From an uncultured Lachnospiraceae bacterium (GTDB taxonomy: Bacteria > Bacillota > Clostridia > Lachnospirales > Lachnospiraceae): a DNA stretch of 63,010 bases. Numbering within the stretch: position 1 is the stretch's first letter; each line of letters opens with the position of its first letter. A program made the translations under genes and the position numbers. The stretch is from the NCBI GenBank assembly GCA_947037115.1, contig CAMQTN010000008.1, forward strand, positions 1 through 63,010, given 5' to 3'. The notes under the pieces are model-generated. The model made no database searches. It saw nothing but the letters and a program-made list of their open reading frames with translations, and was not told the origin of the DNA. Shown here piece after piece: positions 53,306-62,996 of the stretch.

Positions 53306-54487
53306 CTATTTTTTCACACCTTTCGCGCCGGACAAATTCGCATTCTGTAAAATATTGCTGTCGAAGGAGGTAAGCATACTCTGCTCCTCCCGCTCCCTCT
53401 TGAGCGCCAGTTTGACCATATCGTCCAGAAGCTCTGCATAAGGTTTCCCCAGAAACTCCCAGAGATAGAACGCAAGAGACCCCGGAATGGGATTGATCTC
53501 ATTAACATACACCTGATCTGTATCCTTGTCAATCATAAAATCAATTCTGGATACGCCGTTACAGCCAAGCGCCTGAAAAGTCTTAACCGCCATCTGGCGG
53601 ATCTCCTCCCGCTTTTCGGCTGTCAGGTTCGCCGGCAGCTCTCTCTTCGCGGTTCTCATGCCTTCGGAACCGCCTTTCCCACCCGCCACATATTTATCCT
53701 CATAGCTCAAAATCTCATCGCTGGAAATCGGCGCTTCACACTCGGAAGCCTGCGCTTGTTCATAGTCTCCCAGAACTGCACAGTTAATCTCCCGCAGATT
53801 CATAATCGCCCGCTCCACCAGTACCTTCGGGCCAAAAGTAAAGGCATATTCCAGTGCTTCCCTTAACTCCTCCCGGTCTTTCGCCACCTTGATGCCCACG
53901 CTGGAACCCAGATTGACAGGCTTTACAATGACAGGGTAAGCAATTTTCCCCTCCACCTTTGTATAAGCCGCCTCCTCGCCGCTCTCGTACTCTTTCCCAT
54001 GTAAAGTTACGCAGTCAAGAACCGGAATGCCATTATCCTTAAGCACCGTCTTCATCACATACTTATCCATGGTCACAGCCGATGCCATCACATCGCAGCC
54101 AGCGAAGGGGATGTTGTAGTGGCGCAAAAATCCCTGCAGGGAGCCGTCCTCCACATTGGCGCCGTGCACCACAGGAAAAGCCACGTCAATCTGCGCCACC
54201 TCGGAATTTCCGAATTTTTTTTCAGGGTATTGGATCAGCTTTACGCCGTTCTGTTCACTCATCAGGAATACGCGCGTACTCTTTTTTAACAGCTCGGGAA
54301 TATTTCTGTAGTTGGCAATATCGGCAATCAGCTCGCCCGTGTACAGCTCGTTCTCCTTTGTAATATAAATCGGTACCAGCTCATATTTCTCCTTATCAAA
54401 GGCATTGTATGCCTGCAGCCCGGAAATAACGGAGACTTCATGCTCCACACTCTTGCCGCCAAAAAAAACACCCACTCGAATTTTCAT
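53306..54487 (-). CDS. ddl: D-alanine--D-alanine ligase family protein
   Basis: 393 residues, ATP-grasp ligase. FFGGKSVEHEVSVISG at the start, VVHGANVEDGSLQGFL, VKPVNLGSSVGIKVAKD, the omega-loop YEDKY Tyr/Lys pair expected for D-Ala-D-Ala makers, and NEINPIPGSLAFYLW. The usual end reads NTLPGFT, so this last motif is divergent; the chain is also about 40 residues longer than common Ddl. Start by family alignment is ATG 54487; its ribosome site GGAG is 14 bases away. In operon after the membrane Mur ligase, so it probably serves it. Confidence 0.87.
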   Translation of the reverse strand: MKIRVGVFFGGKSVEHEVSVISGLQAYNAFDKEKYELVPIYITKENELYTGELIADIANYRNIPELLKKSTRVFLMSEQNGVKLIQYPEKKFGNSEVAQIDVAFPVVHGANVEDGSLQGFLRHYNIPFAGCDVMASAVTMDKYVMKTVLKDNGIPVLDCVTLHGKEYESGEEAAYTKVEGKIAYPVIVKPVNLGSSVGIKVAKDREELREALEYAFTFGPKVLVERAIMNLREINCAVLGDYEQAQASECEAPISSDEILSYEDKYVAGGKGGSEGMRTAKRELPANLTAEKREEIRQMAVKTFQALGCNGVSRIDFMIDKDTDQVYVNEINPIPGSLAFYLWEFLGKPYAELLDDMVKLALKREREEQSMLTSFDSNILQNANLSGAKGVKK

Positions 54488-54574
54488 AACTGCTTCATTA
54501 TCTCCTTCCATGTTCCACCGTGCATTTTGTAAAACCGTGTCTGCAACGCTTTCCTTTTGCTCCAATCACTGTGA

Positions 54575-56206
54575 TTACGCATAGTTATCCGGCAGATCGT
54601 TCTCAATCAGGATAACCTTCTGCTTCTCATTGGGAATCGCATTTACCATCCGAAATGCCTCCTGCAATGTATCTACCAAAATCATCCTGTTCGCCGGAAA
54701 GCCGGCCTCTAACAGCCCATCCTGAATCGGCTTCGTCTGCTCTTTACCTACAAGCACGGCATAATCGCACCTGTCTGCGGCATAGACGCCCACCGCCTTA
54801 TTTTCATCATACTGTTTCTCACCCAGTTCCACCATTCCCGGCGTCAGCAGAATGCGAAGCTCCTTAAACATGGCAAGCGTATCAAGCGCAGCCTCAAAGC
54901 CGTTCCTGTTTGAATTGTAAGCGTCGTCTATCAGGATTCTGTCGCCCTGTTTTACAAGCTGTAATCTGTGGGGAACGCTCTCCAGCTGTTTCACCGGGTA
55001 AAGCAGTTTCTCCATGGGAATCCCCAGCGTATGCGCCACCGCAATCGCGCCGGCAATGTTCTGCACGTTATGGCTGCCCACCAGCCTGGTGTGAAACTCA
55101 TATTCCTTCCCCGTCTCATCCTTCATCTTGAAATGAGAGCCTCTCGGGGAAACCGAAATATCATAGGCCCGGAAATCTGCCTTCTCCTCCGCGATGCCGT
55201 AGCTGACAACATTCTTATCTATCTTTTTTTCTCTAATATATCCGTTATCATAGTTTAGAAATACTTTTCCGGAGGGGGGCACTGCCTCCGCCAGCTCGAA
55301 CTTGGTCGCAACAATATTTTCTATGCTATGAAAACTCTGCAAATGCTGCGGTCCGACAGAGGTAATGATACCGTAATCCGGGTGCACCAGATCGCAGATC
55401 TCCTTGATATCTCCCACTTCCCTCGCGCCCATCTCACAGATAAATATCTCATGAAAGGGCTTCATTCTCTCCCGGATCGTCCTCACCACACCCAGCGTCG
55501 TGTTATAATTGCCCGGCGTGTGCAATACATTATACTGCGTGGAAAGCAGGGTGCTCAGATAATATTTCACACTGGTCTTACCGTAACTTCCCGTGACGCC
55601 GATAATTTTCAGATTCGGCATCTCCCGGAGAATGCGTGCGGCATCATCGATATAGCGCTGATCAATCCCCTTCTCGATCGGATGGTTCAGCCCATTCACA
55701 AGTAAGATCAAAAAGGGCTGTAGAATGAACAGAAGCAGCAGGGCCAGTTCTGTATTGCGAAACATCGGATGTTCCGGCGCCGACAGTATGCCCGGATTTG
55801 TCAGAATCATCCCGCCGTGCATCCTCATCCAGACCCCCGGCAGTAAAATCACCGGCAGGACAAGAAGGTACAAAATCCCTGTGGTGACAAGCATTCTCTT
55901 TACACGCGGCGTATATACCAGCGGTTTCTTTGCCTTATGAGGTTTGTTGACCATTATAGTCATCCCATTCAAAAGACATGCCGCAATAAGGCATCCCCTA
56001 TTCCCTGCCACCACAAGCGGAAGGGAGATCAGTGCATACAGGCACTTGCCAAGCAGTCTTCCCACATTGGCATGCACTGCCACCCACTCTCCATACTCCC
56101 TCGGCTTATAGGAATTCTGCTGAAACATATGCATCAGATATATGATATACCAGACCGCACCCAACAAATAGGTGGCAAGCCATATGCCAAAGATTACGAT
56201 ATCCAT
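54575..56206 (-). CDS. Membrane-anchored Mur ligase (MurF-like)
   Basis: 543 residues. Residues 1-175 hold four to five membrane helices (about 3-25, 52-86, 105-127, 152-173). Then a Mur ligase central domain: ATP loop GVTGSYGKTS near 212, FICEMGAREVGDI, ITSVGPQHLQSF, ATKFELAEAV, and a C-terminal domain with DDAYNSNRNGFEAAL, all as in MurF. The normal MurF substrate-binding N-terminus is replaced by the membrane part, so the substrate may be lipid-linked. In an operon with a Ddl homologue downstream and a hydrolase upstream. Confidence 0.85.
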   Translation of the reverse strand: MDIVIFGIWLATYLLGAVWYIIYLMHMFQQNSYKPREYGEWVAVHANVGRLLGKCLYALISLPLVVAGNRGCLIAACLLNGMTIMVNKPHKAKKPLVYTPRVKRMLVTTGILYLLVLPVILLPGVWMRMHGGMILTNPGILSAPEHPMFRNTELALLLLFILQPFLILLVNGLNHPIEKGIDQRYIDDAARILREMPNLKIIGVTGSYGKTSVKYYLSTLLSTQYNVLHTPGNYNTTLGVVRTIRERMKPFHEIFICEMGAREVGDIKEICDLVHPDYGIITSVGPQHLQSFHSIENIVATKFELAEAVPPSGKVFLNYDNGYIREKKIDKNVVSYGIAEEKADFRAYDISVSPRGSHFKMKDETGKEYEFHTRLVGSHNVQNIAGAIAVAHTLGIPMEKLLYPVKQLESVPHRLQLVKQGDRILIDDAYNSNRNGFEAALDTLAMFKELRILLTPGMVELGEKQYDENKAVGVYAADRCDYAVLVGKEQTKPIQDGLLEAGFPANRMILVDTLQEAFRMVNAIPNEKQKVILIENDLPDNYA

Positions 56207-56272
56207 TCCTGCCCGTGATTCCTCTCTGTCTCTTATCCGTCAATTCCTTCGCGGCATTCCCTCACCGCCACG

Positions 56273-57037
56273 TCAACCGAAAAAAGCCTGCAACGCGCCA
56301 TTCACCTTCGCGGGCTGTTCCGCATAGGAGAAGTGCCCTGCCCCCTCGCACACCACCAGACCCGCATCCGCAATCAGCTCTTCCATCCGCCGTGCGTCCT
56401 CTATGGGCGTAGCCGTATCCAGATCACCCCAGATCAGAAGAGTGGGACACTTTACCAGATGAATCAGCGGTTCCAGATCCTCATTAACCACCTTCACCAG
56501 TGTGGCCCGCATCAGCGGCGTTGCATTGTTATAATCGGAAGAACCTCTTTTTCGACGCATATCCTCCACCGCATCCGGATAGAGAAAATGCATCACCTTT
56601 GTGCTCATAAACGCCCGCCCCAGCTTATAACATCTGAGGCTTGCTTTCTGCCGGAACGTTTTCTTCGGCAGAATCCCGGCACTGTCAATCAGCACGGCAC
56701 GCTCTACGGTAAAGGGCAGTTTTTCTCTGGCATTCATTTTAAAGAAAACCCTGCCTCCAAAGGAATGCACCACCACACTCAGTTTTTCGATGTGAAAGGA
56801 TGCAATAAATTTCAGGACAAAATCCACATAATCATCCACACACCAGGGCACAGCCGGCTCCGGTGTCTTCCCAAATCCCGGCATGTCAGGGGCGATCACT
56901 CTTCTTTTCTGCTTCAAGGTATCGATAATGCTCTGATACAGCGTGATATTGGCACCCCAGCCGTGGAGAAGAAGTACGATTTCCCCCTCGCCTTCATCTA
57001 TATAATTCACAGAAATTCCATCTATCTTTTTGACCAT
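56273..57037 (-). CDS. Alpha/beta-fold hydrolase
   Basis: 254 residues. LLLHGWGANITLY (oxyanion region), nucleophile Ser in VVHSFGG, acid Asp in IWGDLDTATP, catalytic His in GAGHFSYAEQP. The nucleophile elbow has Val where G-x-S-x-G has its first Gly. Start at 57037 behind AGGAG. First gene of the trio with the membrane Mur ligase and Ddl; substrate unknown. Confidence 0.88.
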   Translation of the reverse strand: MVKKIDGISVNYIDEGEGEIVLLLHGWGANITLYQSIIDTLKQKRRVIAPDMPGFGKTPEPAVPWCVDDYVDFVLKFIASFHIEKLSVVVHSFGGRVFFKMNAREKLPFTVERAVLIDSAGILPKKTFRQKASLRCYKLGRAFMSTKVMHFLYPDAVEDMRRKRGSSDYNNATPLMRATLVKVVNEDLEPLIHLVKCPTLLIWGDLDTATPIEDARRMEELIADAGLVVCEGAGHFSYAEQPAKVNGALQAFFG

Positions 57038-57189
57038 AAATTCTCCTGCGCACCGTGTTGTTTTCAGCTTATGCGCTATCTTATATCTATGTTCGTCCTT
57101 CGGTAAATATGTTACCGTACCTGTCACCAGGCCCGGCCATTCCTTTCCTATTGTACTTTATTCCCCCCGTTCTATCAACTCCCTTTTAT

Positions 57190-58515
57190 CTATTCCCCAT
57201 TATGCCGCCATATAATCCCTGCAATCACCGCGGTTATTAATTCAGTGATCCCAAAAGCGCTCCAGACACCGGCGGAACCGAAAAAACGGCTCAGTAAAAA
57301 TGCAGTCGGAATAATAATGATGACATACCGGCACAGTGAAATAATCAGAGACGCCGTCCCCTTGCCAAGCCCCTCCAGCGCTCCCGACGAAGTCACAGAG
57401 ACCGCAGACGCGAGAAATCCGGCACTGATAATGCGAAGCGCAGCCGCCCCGGTGGAAATTGCCTCATCCGTGTGGGTAAACAATCCCATAAGCCGGTCCG
57501 GAATCAGAAGACAAATCACGGTTCCTGCGATCATGATGATGCTGCTCATGCATAAAACGATACCGTAAATCTGTTTCACACGCTTATGTTCTCCTGCGCC
57601 GTAATTGTAACCGATAATCGGCCTCATGCCCTGAACAATTCCATTTGCTGGCAGGTAAAGGAAGGTCTGTAATTTGTAGTAGATCCCAAGAACCAAAATA
57701 GAAACCTCCGAATATGCCGCCAAAATAGCATTCAGGGAAGATATTAAAACAGAAGCCAGCGCCATGTTCAATGTGGCCGGTATTCCGATCGCATACAATC
57801 TCTTCACCATCTCACCGTCCGGCGCCAGATACCCTTTACTGAAGCGGACGCCGATTGGAGACAGCGCATATACCAACAGATAGATTACCAGAGAAAGTGT
57901 CTGCCCAATGCCTGTAGCGAGTGCAGCCCCCTCAATTCCCATTGCCGGAACGGGCCCAAATCCCCAAATGAATACCGGGTCTAAAATAATATTTATCATA
58001 CATCCGCACATAATGCTGATCATTGTGACATTCATGCGCCCGACAGCCTGAAAAATCTTTTCAAACGTTATGCCGGAATTAACAACCGGCGCAAATGCGA
58101 ATACAATCACAGAATAGCGTACACCGAGACTGATCACCTCCGCAGACGGTGTATACATCCGCAAAAAAAACGGTATCGCAACAATACACCCAGCCGTTAA
58201 TATAACACCGTGAACCACCGCAAAAAGCATCCCCTGCGTTGCTGCGATATCTGCTTTGGTACGTTCCTCCGCGCCTAAATGGAATGCAATAACCGCATTC
58301 ACTCCCACGCCAAAACCGATCGCCACCGCATTGACAAGGTTTTGAACCGGATAAACCATAGACAGCGCCGTCATGGCATTTTCACTGATCCTGGCAACAA
58401 AATAGCTGTCTACAATATTATACAGAGAATTAACCAGCATGGATACCGCCATCGGAAGCGACATCGAAACAATCAATGGCAGTACCGGTTTTTCTTTCAT
58501 AAATCTTTCATCCAT
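57190..58515 (-). CDS. MATE-family efflux transporter
   Basis: 441 residues, twelve helices in two six-helix halves. PLIVSMSLPMAVSMLVNSLYNIVDSYF (split by a turn) and AIGFGVGVNAVIAFHLGA are the usual first-half marks, and GMRPIIGYNYGAGEH the second. Cation-coupled export of drugs or metabolites. Ribosome site GGGAG ten bases upstream. It does not appear linked to the hydrolase operon. Confidence 0.93.
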   Translation of the reverse strand: MDERFMKEKPVLPLIVSMSLPMAVSMLVNSLYNIVDSYFVARISENAMTALSMVYPVQNLVNAVAIGFGVGVNAVIAFHLGAEERTKADIAATQGMLFAVVHGVILTAGCIVAIPFFLRMYTPSAEVISLGVRYSVIVFAFAPVVNSGITFEKIFQAVGRMNVTMISIMCGCMINIILDPVFIWGFGPVPAMGIEGAALATGIGQTLSLVIYLLVYALSPIGVRFSKGYLAPDGEMVKRLYAIGIPATLNMALASVLISSLNAILAAYSEVSILVLGIYYKLQTFLYLPANGIVQGMRPIIGYNYGAGEHKRVKQIYGIVLCMSSIIMIAGTVICLLIPDRLMGLFTHTDEAISTGAAALRIISAGFLASAVSVTSSGALEGLGKGTASLIISLCRYVIIIIPTAFLLSRFFGSAGVWSAFGITELITAVIAGIIWRHNGE

Positions 58516-58595
58516 TTTTCTTCATCTCCCATAAAAAGTCATCCATAAAAATCACTGTATCCGCTTTACCTGTTGTGTGGAAGTTACGGAAACAT

Positions 58596-58629
58596 AAAAG
58601 CCACACAGCTGCCCTGACAGCTGTGTGGC
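58596..58629 (-). terminator. Terminator of the 33-residue gene
   Basis: Perfect 12-bp stem (58600-58611 with 58618-58629), 6-base loop, then TTTTATG on the minus strand. It lies between the small gene and the MATE gene. Confidence 0.88.
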
Positions 58630-58802
58630 GAAAAGATGATATAATCCGGAAAAATCCACGCATAGTTTTCTGATAACTCATTATAAGTTCGCCTGCTTAT
58701 ACTGTCAAGATTTTTATCTTTGTCAATCCTGTCAATCTGGGTATGTTACTTTAATTATGATAGAAAAATGTCCGAATCTGTCCATCGGCGCGGCCCTGTC
58801 CG

Positions 58803-58904
58803 CTAATTTGCAATATAGTCCTCGTAATCTGTCTCGCTGGCAAACAACATATACACCCCGTTCACATATCCCATATAGCCGCTCTCCACTGCATAACCTT
58901 TCAT
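58803..58904 (-). CDS. 33-residue small protein
   Basis: Minus strand ATG at 58904 to TAG at 58803-58805, AGGAG eight bases upstream. Rich in Tyr and Gly, begins MKGYAVESGYMGYVNG and ends TDYEDYIAN, acidic. A strong terminator follows. I have the impression that near-identical small proteins occur in other Lachnospiraceae, but I cannot verify it here. No function known. Remaining 58516-58802 holds only the terminator. Confidence 0.75.
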   Translation of the reverse strand: MKGYAVESGYMGYVNGVYMLFASETDYEDYIAN

Positions 58905-58994
58905 ATTCTCCCGCTCCTTTCCCGTCCATTCGTCTCGAACTTGTGTTCTGCTAAGAGAATATCATTTATAAAGTCCGTTATTCAGGACTTTATT

Positions 58995-59023
58995 AAAAAA
59001 ACAGAGACTCTTTCGAATCTCTG
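58995..59023 (-). terminator. Terminator of the coiled-coil gene
   Basis: Minus-strand stem 59002-59007 with 59018-59023 (CAGAGA/TCTCTG), then TTTTTT at 58995-59000. Another inverted repeat (58968-58976 with 58985-58993) follows. Confidence 0.85.
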
Positions 59024-59043
59024 CTCTCTGAAAATCATTTCCG

Positions 59044-59559
59044 TTACACGGAAACGGAAACCTTCACCTCCGGCTCCGCTGCTTCCACTTCCCCCGTACT
59101 TGTATAGATAACAGGTTCCAGATCCGCTTTCGGCTTAGCGGAAGATGCCGCCTCCATATCTACCCCGTCAACATCTGTTCCTGATGCGGATGTATTCTCC
59201 TTTAAGAGAACCTTTCCATCCTCGCTGATTTCGACGGTGTCCGTATCGTTCTTTTCTTTCCTCTCCTCCTCAAGTTTCTTCTCCAGTTCTTCGCGCTCTT
59301 CCCTGCGTTTTTTAATCATCTCCTCACGCTGTTCTTCCGCGATCTTTCTGGTTTCCTCCGCGTCCTTCTTCATTCCCTCATCGGCCTCTTCCTTATACTC
59401 GTAGGCATCCTCATGGAAATCACCCATATATCCCATGGCGCGCTCCATCATTGCCAGATCGCCCTTGCGTCTCGCCTCTTTATAAACCCGAAACGGGGTG
59501 TTGAGCATCTCCATGTTTGTTCTCGCGCCGATCAATCCTTCCATTGTCTTTGTATGCAT
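59044..59559 (-). CDS. Coiled-coil protein of unknown function
   Basis: 171 residues, strongly charged. A helical start, a long Glu/Lys/Arg coiled coil (about 65-110), then an acidic disordered tail with Ser/Thr/Val. No signal peptide or known domain. ATG 59559 has GGAGG eight bases upstream. It follows the histidine kinase by 77 bases, probably in the same operon. I do not recognise it. Confidence 0.75.
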   Translation of the reverse strand: MHTKTMEGLIGARTNMEMLNTPFRVYKEARRKGDLAMMERAMGYMGDFHEDAYEYKEEADEGMKKDAEETRKIAEEQREEMIKKRREEREELEKKLEEERKEKNDTDTVEISEDGKVLLKENTSASGTDVDGVDMEAASSAKPKADLEPVIYTSTGEVEAAEPEVKVSVSV

Positions 59560-59636
59560 AGCTCTCTCCTCCTTTTCCGAAAATAAGTATCTGTTTCCTG
59601 TTTCGGCAAATATTTTCCACTTTTTAGCTTCCTGTC

Positions 59637-61028
59637 TCAAACAACCCGTTCAATGTCATGTGCGGCATCTTCCAGCGGTATCAGCACCGAAATGGTAAAA
59701 ATCCCGTCATGCATTTCCACGTTCATGACGCCATTGTATCTGTGCACCACATCGCTCACATTCAGCAGACCGATCCCATGCTCCAACCGGTTCTGCGACT
59801 CAACATGGCCGCTTTTCGGCCTGTCTGCCCCATCCGCACTGTTTGCTGCTTCCAGCAAAAAGCATTTTTTGACAGCTCCCGCGCGAATGTGAACAAACGG
59901 CTTCTCTGCCCGTTCCCGGCCTGCTGATTTTCCGCAGGCCTCCACCGCATTATCCAATATATTTCCAAACAATACGCATAAATCAAATTCGCTGATACCA
60001 CATGCCTTCGGTATCTGCACGTTACTCTCCCAGGTTATCTGTTTTTCCTCCGCCGACTTTCTCTTCTGGTACAGAAGGACATCCACCACCCGGTTTCCTG
60101 TCGCTTCCTCGCAGGTGCCCAGCTCTGCACTGTTCTCCATCTTTTTCAGATAACTTCCCAGCTTTTCCCACTCTTTCTCCTCCCACAATCCCGACAGTGC
60201 AAGGACGTGGTTTTTCAGATCATGCCGCAGCCGTTCCGACCGGCTGTACTGTTCCTCCAACATATGATAAGTCGCAATCTGCGCACGATACTGACCGCTC
60301 TTTTTCTGTTCCAGATAAATCCGTTCCATTCCAAACACATAAAACCCTGCCGCGGCCATGGATAATGCCGCCAAAATCAAAAACTCCGCATGGCTGAATA
60401 TCTGGTCATAATACAGTCCCATATTTCCCCCGCTTCTGACCATAACCCCATATCCCGCTCCCCAGCTTGCCACATCAAACACTGCGATAATCATGAACAG
60501 AGGAACCGCCAATACGGCATACCATTTCCCCGGCTTTCCACAAAAGAAGGACGTAAGGCGTTCTGATATCTGATGCACCGCCACTATAACCAGACAAAGA
60601 CTCGCACAGTCGATCAGTCCGGATTCCCATACGTTTAAAATGAGATTCGGATTTTTTTCCACTGTATGCCGGAAAAATAACGCAAAGCAGGTGAAAAACG
60701 CTTCAAAGAAATTCCCCACCAGTGTCATAATCATCATCAACATGAAAGAAATCAGAATCTTCTTCTCCCATTCTGCCTGAAACAGCACAAACACCAGCCC
60801 CGCAAACAAAAGATGATCAAATATCAAATAAAGAATGCGTGGAATCCCATACCATCCCTGGAGCCCGTTCAGAAGCAGACTGCCACAAAAAGAAAAAATG
60901 ACAAACATCAGTTCTTTTTTCCCTGACGTCTCCATGTATTTTTTGCAGAATTTATCCACCGCCCAAAAATATCCCAGATGGAAGGGTATTGTTGCCAATA
61001 TATCCGCATAATCTGTAAAACGGCTCAT
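59637..61028 (-). CDS. GHKL sensor histidine kinase, AgrC-like
   Basis: 463 residues. Six to seven membrane helices to about 235, then a DHp-like helix with His269 in LRHDLKNHVLAL, then a GHKL ATPase (LFGNILDNAVEAC as N box, HGIGLLNV as G2). The layout is that of AgrC/ComD peptide-sensing kinases. Its ATG overlaps the LytTR regulator stop by four bases. No agrB is in the window; a frameshifted small reading frame lies upstream of the pair. Confidence 0.92.
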   Translation of the reverse strand: MSRFTDYADILATIPFHLGYFWAVDKFCKKYMETSGKKELMFVIFSFCGSLLLNGLQGWYGIPRILYLIFDHLLFAGLVFVLFQAEWEKKILISFMLMMIMTLVGNFFEAFFTCFALFFRHTVEKNPNLILNVWESGLIDCASLCLVIVAVHQISERLTSFFCGKPGKWYAVLAVPLFMIIAVFDVASWGAGYGVMVRSGGNMGLYYDQIFSHAEFLILAALSMAAAGFYVFGMERIYLEQKKSGQYRAQIATYHMLEEQYSRSERLRHDLKNHVLALSGLWEEKEWEKLGSYLKKMENSAELGTCEEATGNRVVDVLLYQKRKSAEEKQITWESNVQIPKACGISEFDLCVLFGNILDNAVEACGKSAGRERAEKPFVHIRAGAVKKCFLLEAANSADGADRPKSGHVESQNRLEHGIGLLNVSDVVHRYNGVMNVEMHDGIFTISVLIPLEDAAHDIERVV

Positions 61029-61741
61029 AGAATCCCTCCATTTTCCCGCATAAACTTAAGTATTTCCTGGCAGAACTCCTCGTACCTTCTTTTGGCAATC
61101 CCAATCCGCTCCCCATTATCGAGCACAATCTCCTGCCTGTGATACACATCCACATGTTTCAGATTGACAAGATAACTTTTGTGGCATCGGAAAAATCCTT
61201 TTTCCTGCAAGTCTTTTTCCAAAACACCAATCTGCTCATAATAACTGAAAACACCGCCCGTTCCGTGGACGTCGATCATGCGTCCCCTGATCTCAAAATA
61301 ATAAATATCATCCAGAAACAGTTTCTTTTTCTGCCTTTCCCTGCTGATTATGATAAATTCCTGCGACTGGCTTTCCGTTTTACAGACAGCTCTCTGCAAT
61401 AGCCTCCTCAGCTTCTTTTCATCAACCGGTTTCAACAGATATTGAAAAGCTTCCACTTCATACGCGTCAAACACATATTCACGGCTGGAAGAAATAAAAA
61501 CAAGTATTTTGTCAAAAGACCTTTCCCTGACAAGCTGCGCTGTCCTCATGCCGTCCATGTTATCCATGATGATATCCAGAAAAATCATGTCGAATGATTC
61601 CGATGACTGTAACAGCTCCCGCCCGCTGTAAAACTGCCTGATCGTACAGGGCACTTTCATTTCCGCTAAAATTTCTCTGATTTTTTTCGCTACTTTGTTA
61701 CACTCCATGACCTCGTCGTCACACACCGCTATCCACAACAT
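61025..61741 (-). CDS. LytTR response regulator, AgrA-like
   Basis: 238 residues. Receiver with D8/D9 and phospho-acceptor D56 (IFLDIIMDNMDG), Lys in LLKPVDEKK; LytTR DNA-binding domain from about 130 (YYFEIRGRMIDVH, FFRCHKSYLVNL). ATG 61741 has GAGG six bases upstream; the longer frame is not supported. It drives target genes together with the kinase. Confidence 0.93.
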   Translation of the reverse strand: MLWIAVCDDEVMECNKVAKKIREILAEMKVPCTIRQFYSGRELLQSSESFDMIFLDIIMDNMDGMRTAQLVRERSFDKILVFISSSREYVFDAYEVEAFQYLLKPVDEKKLRRLLQRAVCKTESQSQEFIIISRERQKKKLFLDDIYYFEIRGRMIDVHGTGGVFSYYEQIGVLEKDLQEKGFFRCHKSYLVNLKHVDVYHRQEIVLDNGERIGIAKRRYEEFCQEILKFMRENGGIL

Positions 61742-61908
61742 TTTTGTCCTCACCCAGAAGCCTGCCGCCTGCTTTATCCATACTTCTTCTGACACTGCTA
61801 TTTAAATATATCGGCTAAAATAAAATCCTCCGGCTGTTTTTGTCACAAACGGGAAAATTTATGTAACATCCGTTTCCATCATTCATGGACAAGGAGGTTT
61901 CCTATTAA

Positions 61909-62048
61909 ATGAATTTTTGAAAGATTTGGGAAATTGTGGATATAGCATACGCCCTTCTGAAAGAAACAAAGATTATGCACCAAAAATGGCGGTTTGTATG
62001 AGTGGAGCTTTTCTTTTGAAAATGAAACAGCAGATATTTATAAAATAG
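61909..62048 (+). pseudogene. Small reading frame with one-base frameshift
   Basis: ATG at 61909 behind AAGGAGG is stopped at codon 4. Adding one T in the T5 run at 61914-61918 would open 46 residues (MNFLKDLGNCGYSIRPSERN onwards to TAG at 62046). Two Cys. No family recognised. It may be a frameshifted or misread short gene, or chance. The rest of 61742-62092 holds nothing I recognise apart from the hairpin near 62062. Confidence 0.35.
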
Positions 62049-62061
62049 CTTTGTAATTTTG

Positions 62062-62085
62062 GGGGCTGAAACAGTCATCAGCCCC
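62062..62085 (-). terminator. Possible terminator of the sugar kinase gene
   Basis: Perfect 8-base arms (62062-62069 with 62078-62085, GGGGCTGA/TCAGCCCC) just after the stop at 62093. The tail is CAAAATT and not a T-run, so it is weak. Confidence 0.5.
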
Positions 62086-62092
62086 GTCAACG

Positions 62093-62996
62093 TCAAGGCA
62101 CAATTCTTTGAAAGAGAGCGGCGATTTCCTCCCCCGCCGCAAGTCCCTCCGAGAAAGCGGTGGCGCTTCCGGCCGCCATTCCCATATAAAAGGCGTATCC
62201 ATAGTCCGCCTTTTCCAGCCATCCGGCCATGAAGCCCGCCGCCATGGAATCCCCCGCGCCGACGCCGTTTATAAGCCTTCCTTCCGGGGCCGCCGACTCA
62301 TATATACTGCCGTCCTCCGCAAGAAGCGCCGCGCCCTCTCCCGCCAGAGATACCAGCACATTTCTCGCTCCCATCTTTTGCAGTTTTTCTGCATAGGGAA
62401 TCACGGAAGCTCTGTCCGTGAGCGTCACGCCAAAGATCTCCCCAATCTCATGATGGTTTGGCTTAATTAAAAACGGGCGCAGGGGCAGCACCTTCGTGAG
62501 CTGCTCTCCCGATGCGTCTACCACCGTCATAACCCCCGCCGCGAGCCGTTCCATCATATGCAGATAGGTATCACCCGGCAGGGAAGCAGGAATGCTCCCG
62601 GACAAAAACAGCACATCGCCCGCCGTAAGTTCCGAAAGCCGCTCCGAAAGCTGTGCAAACTTCTCCTCTGGAATATCCGGCCCCTGTCCGTTAATCTCCG
62701 TCCCTTCCACCGACTGGAGTTTGACATTGATTCTGGTCAGACCTTCTTCCAGTGCAATCAGGCCGCTCCCGATCCCCCGTTCTGCAAGCTGTCTCACCGC
62801 CTCCTGCCCGGTGAAACCCGCCACAAATCCAAGGGCAGTATTTTCAATGCCCAGATTTTTCAGGACTGTGGAAACATTGATCCCCTTACCTCCCACAGTC
62901 AGAAATTCCGACGCTGTGCGGTTGGTATATCCCAGCCGGAAATTGTCCACCGATACCGTATAGTCAAGCGAGGGATTCAGCGTCACAGTGTAGACC
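62093..62996 (-). CDS. fruK: 1-phosphofructokinase-like PfkB kinase, 5' end cut
   Basis: About 301 residues, PfkB/ribokinase fold. TLNPSLDYTV start, GGKGINVS near 36, RINVKL and NGQGPDIP, and the ATP/anion-hole motif NGVGAGDSMAAGF near 250. The pattern fits FruK (fructose 1-phosphate to fructose 1,6-bisphosphate) better than LacC, but neither is proven. The frame lacks a proper start: the genomic sequence begins with G-GTC-TAC-ACT, so the ATG was probably cut at the contig end, where adapter sequence follows. GTG at 62986 should be read as an internal Val. Confidence 0.8.
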
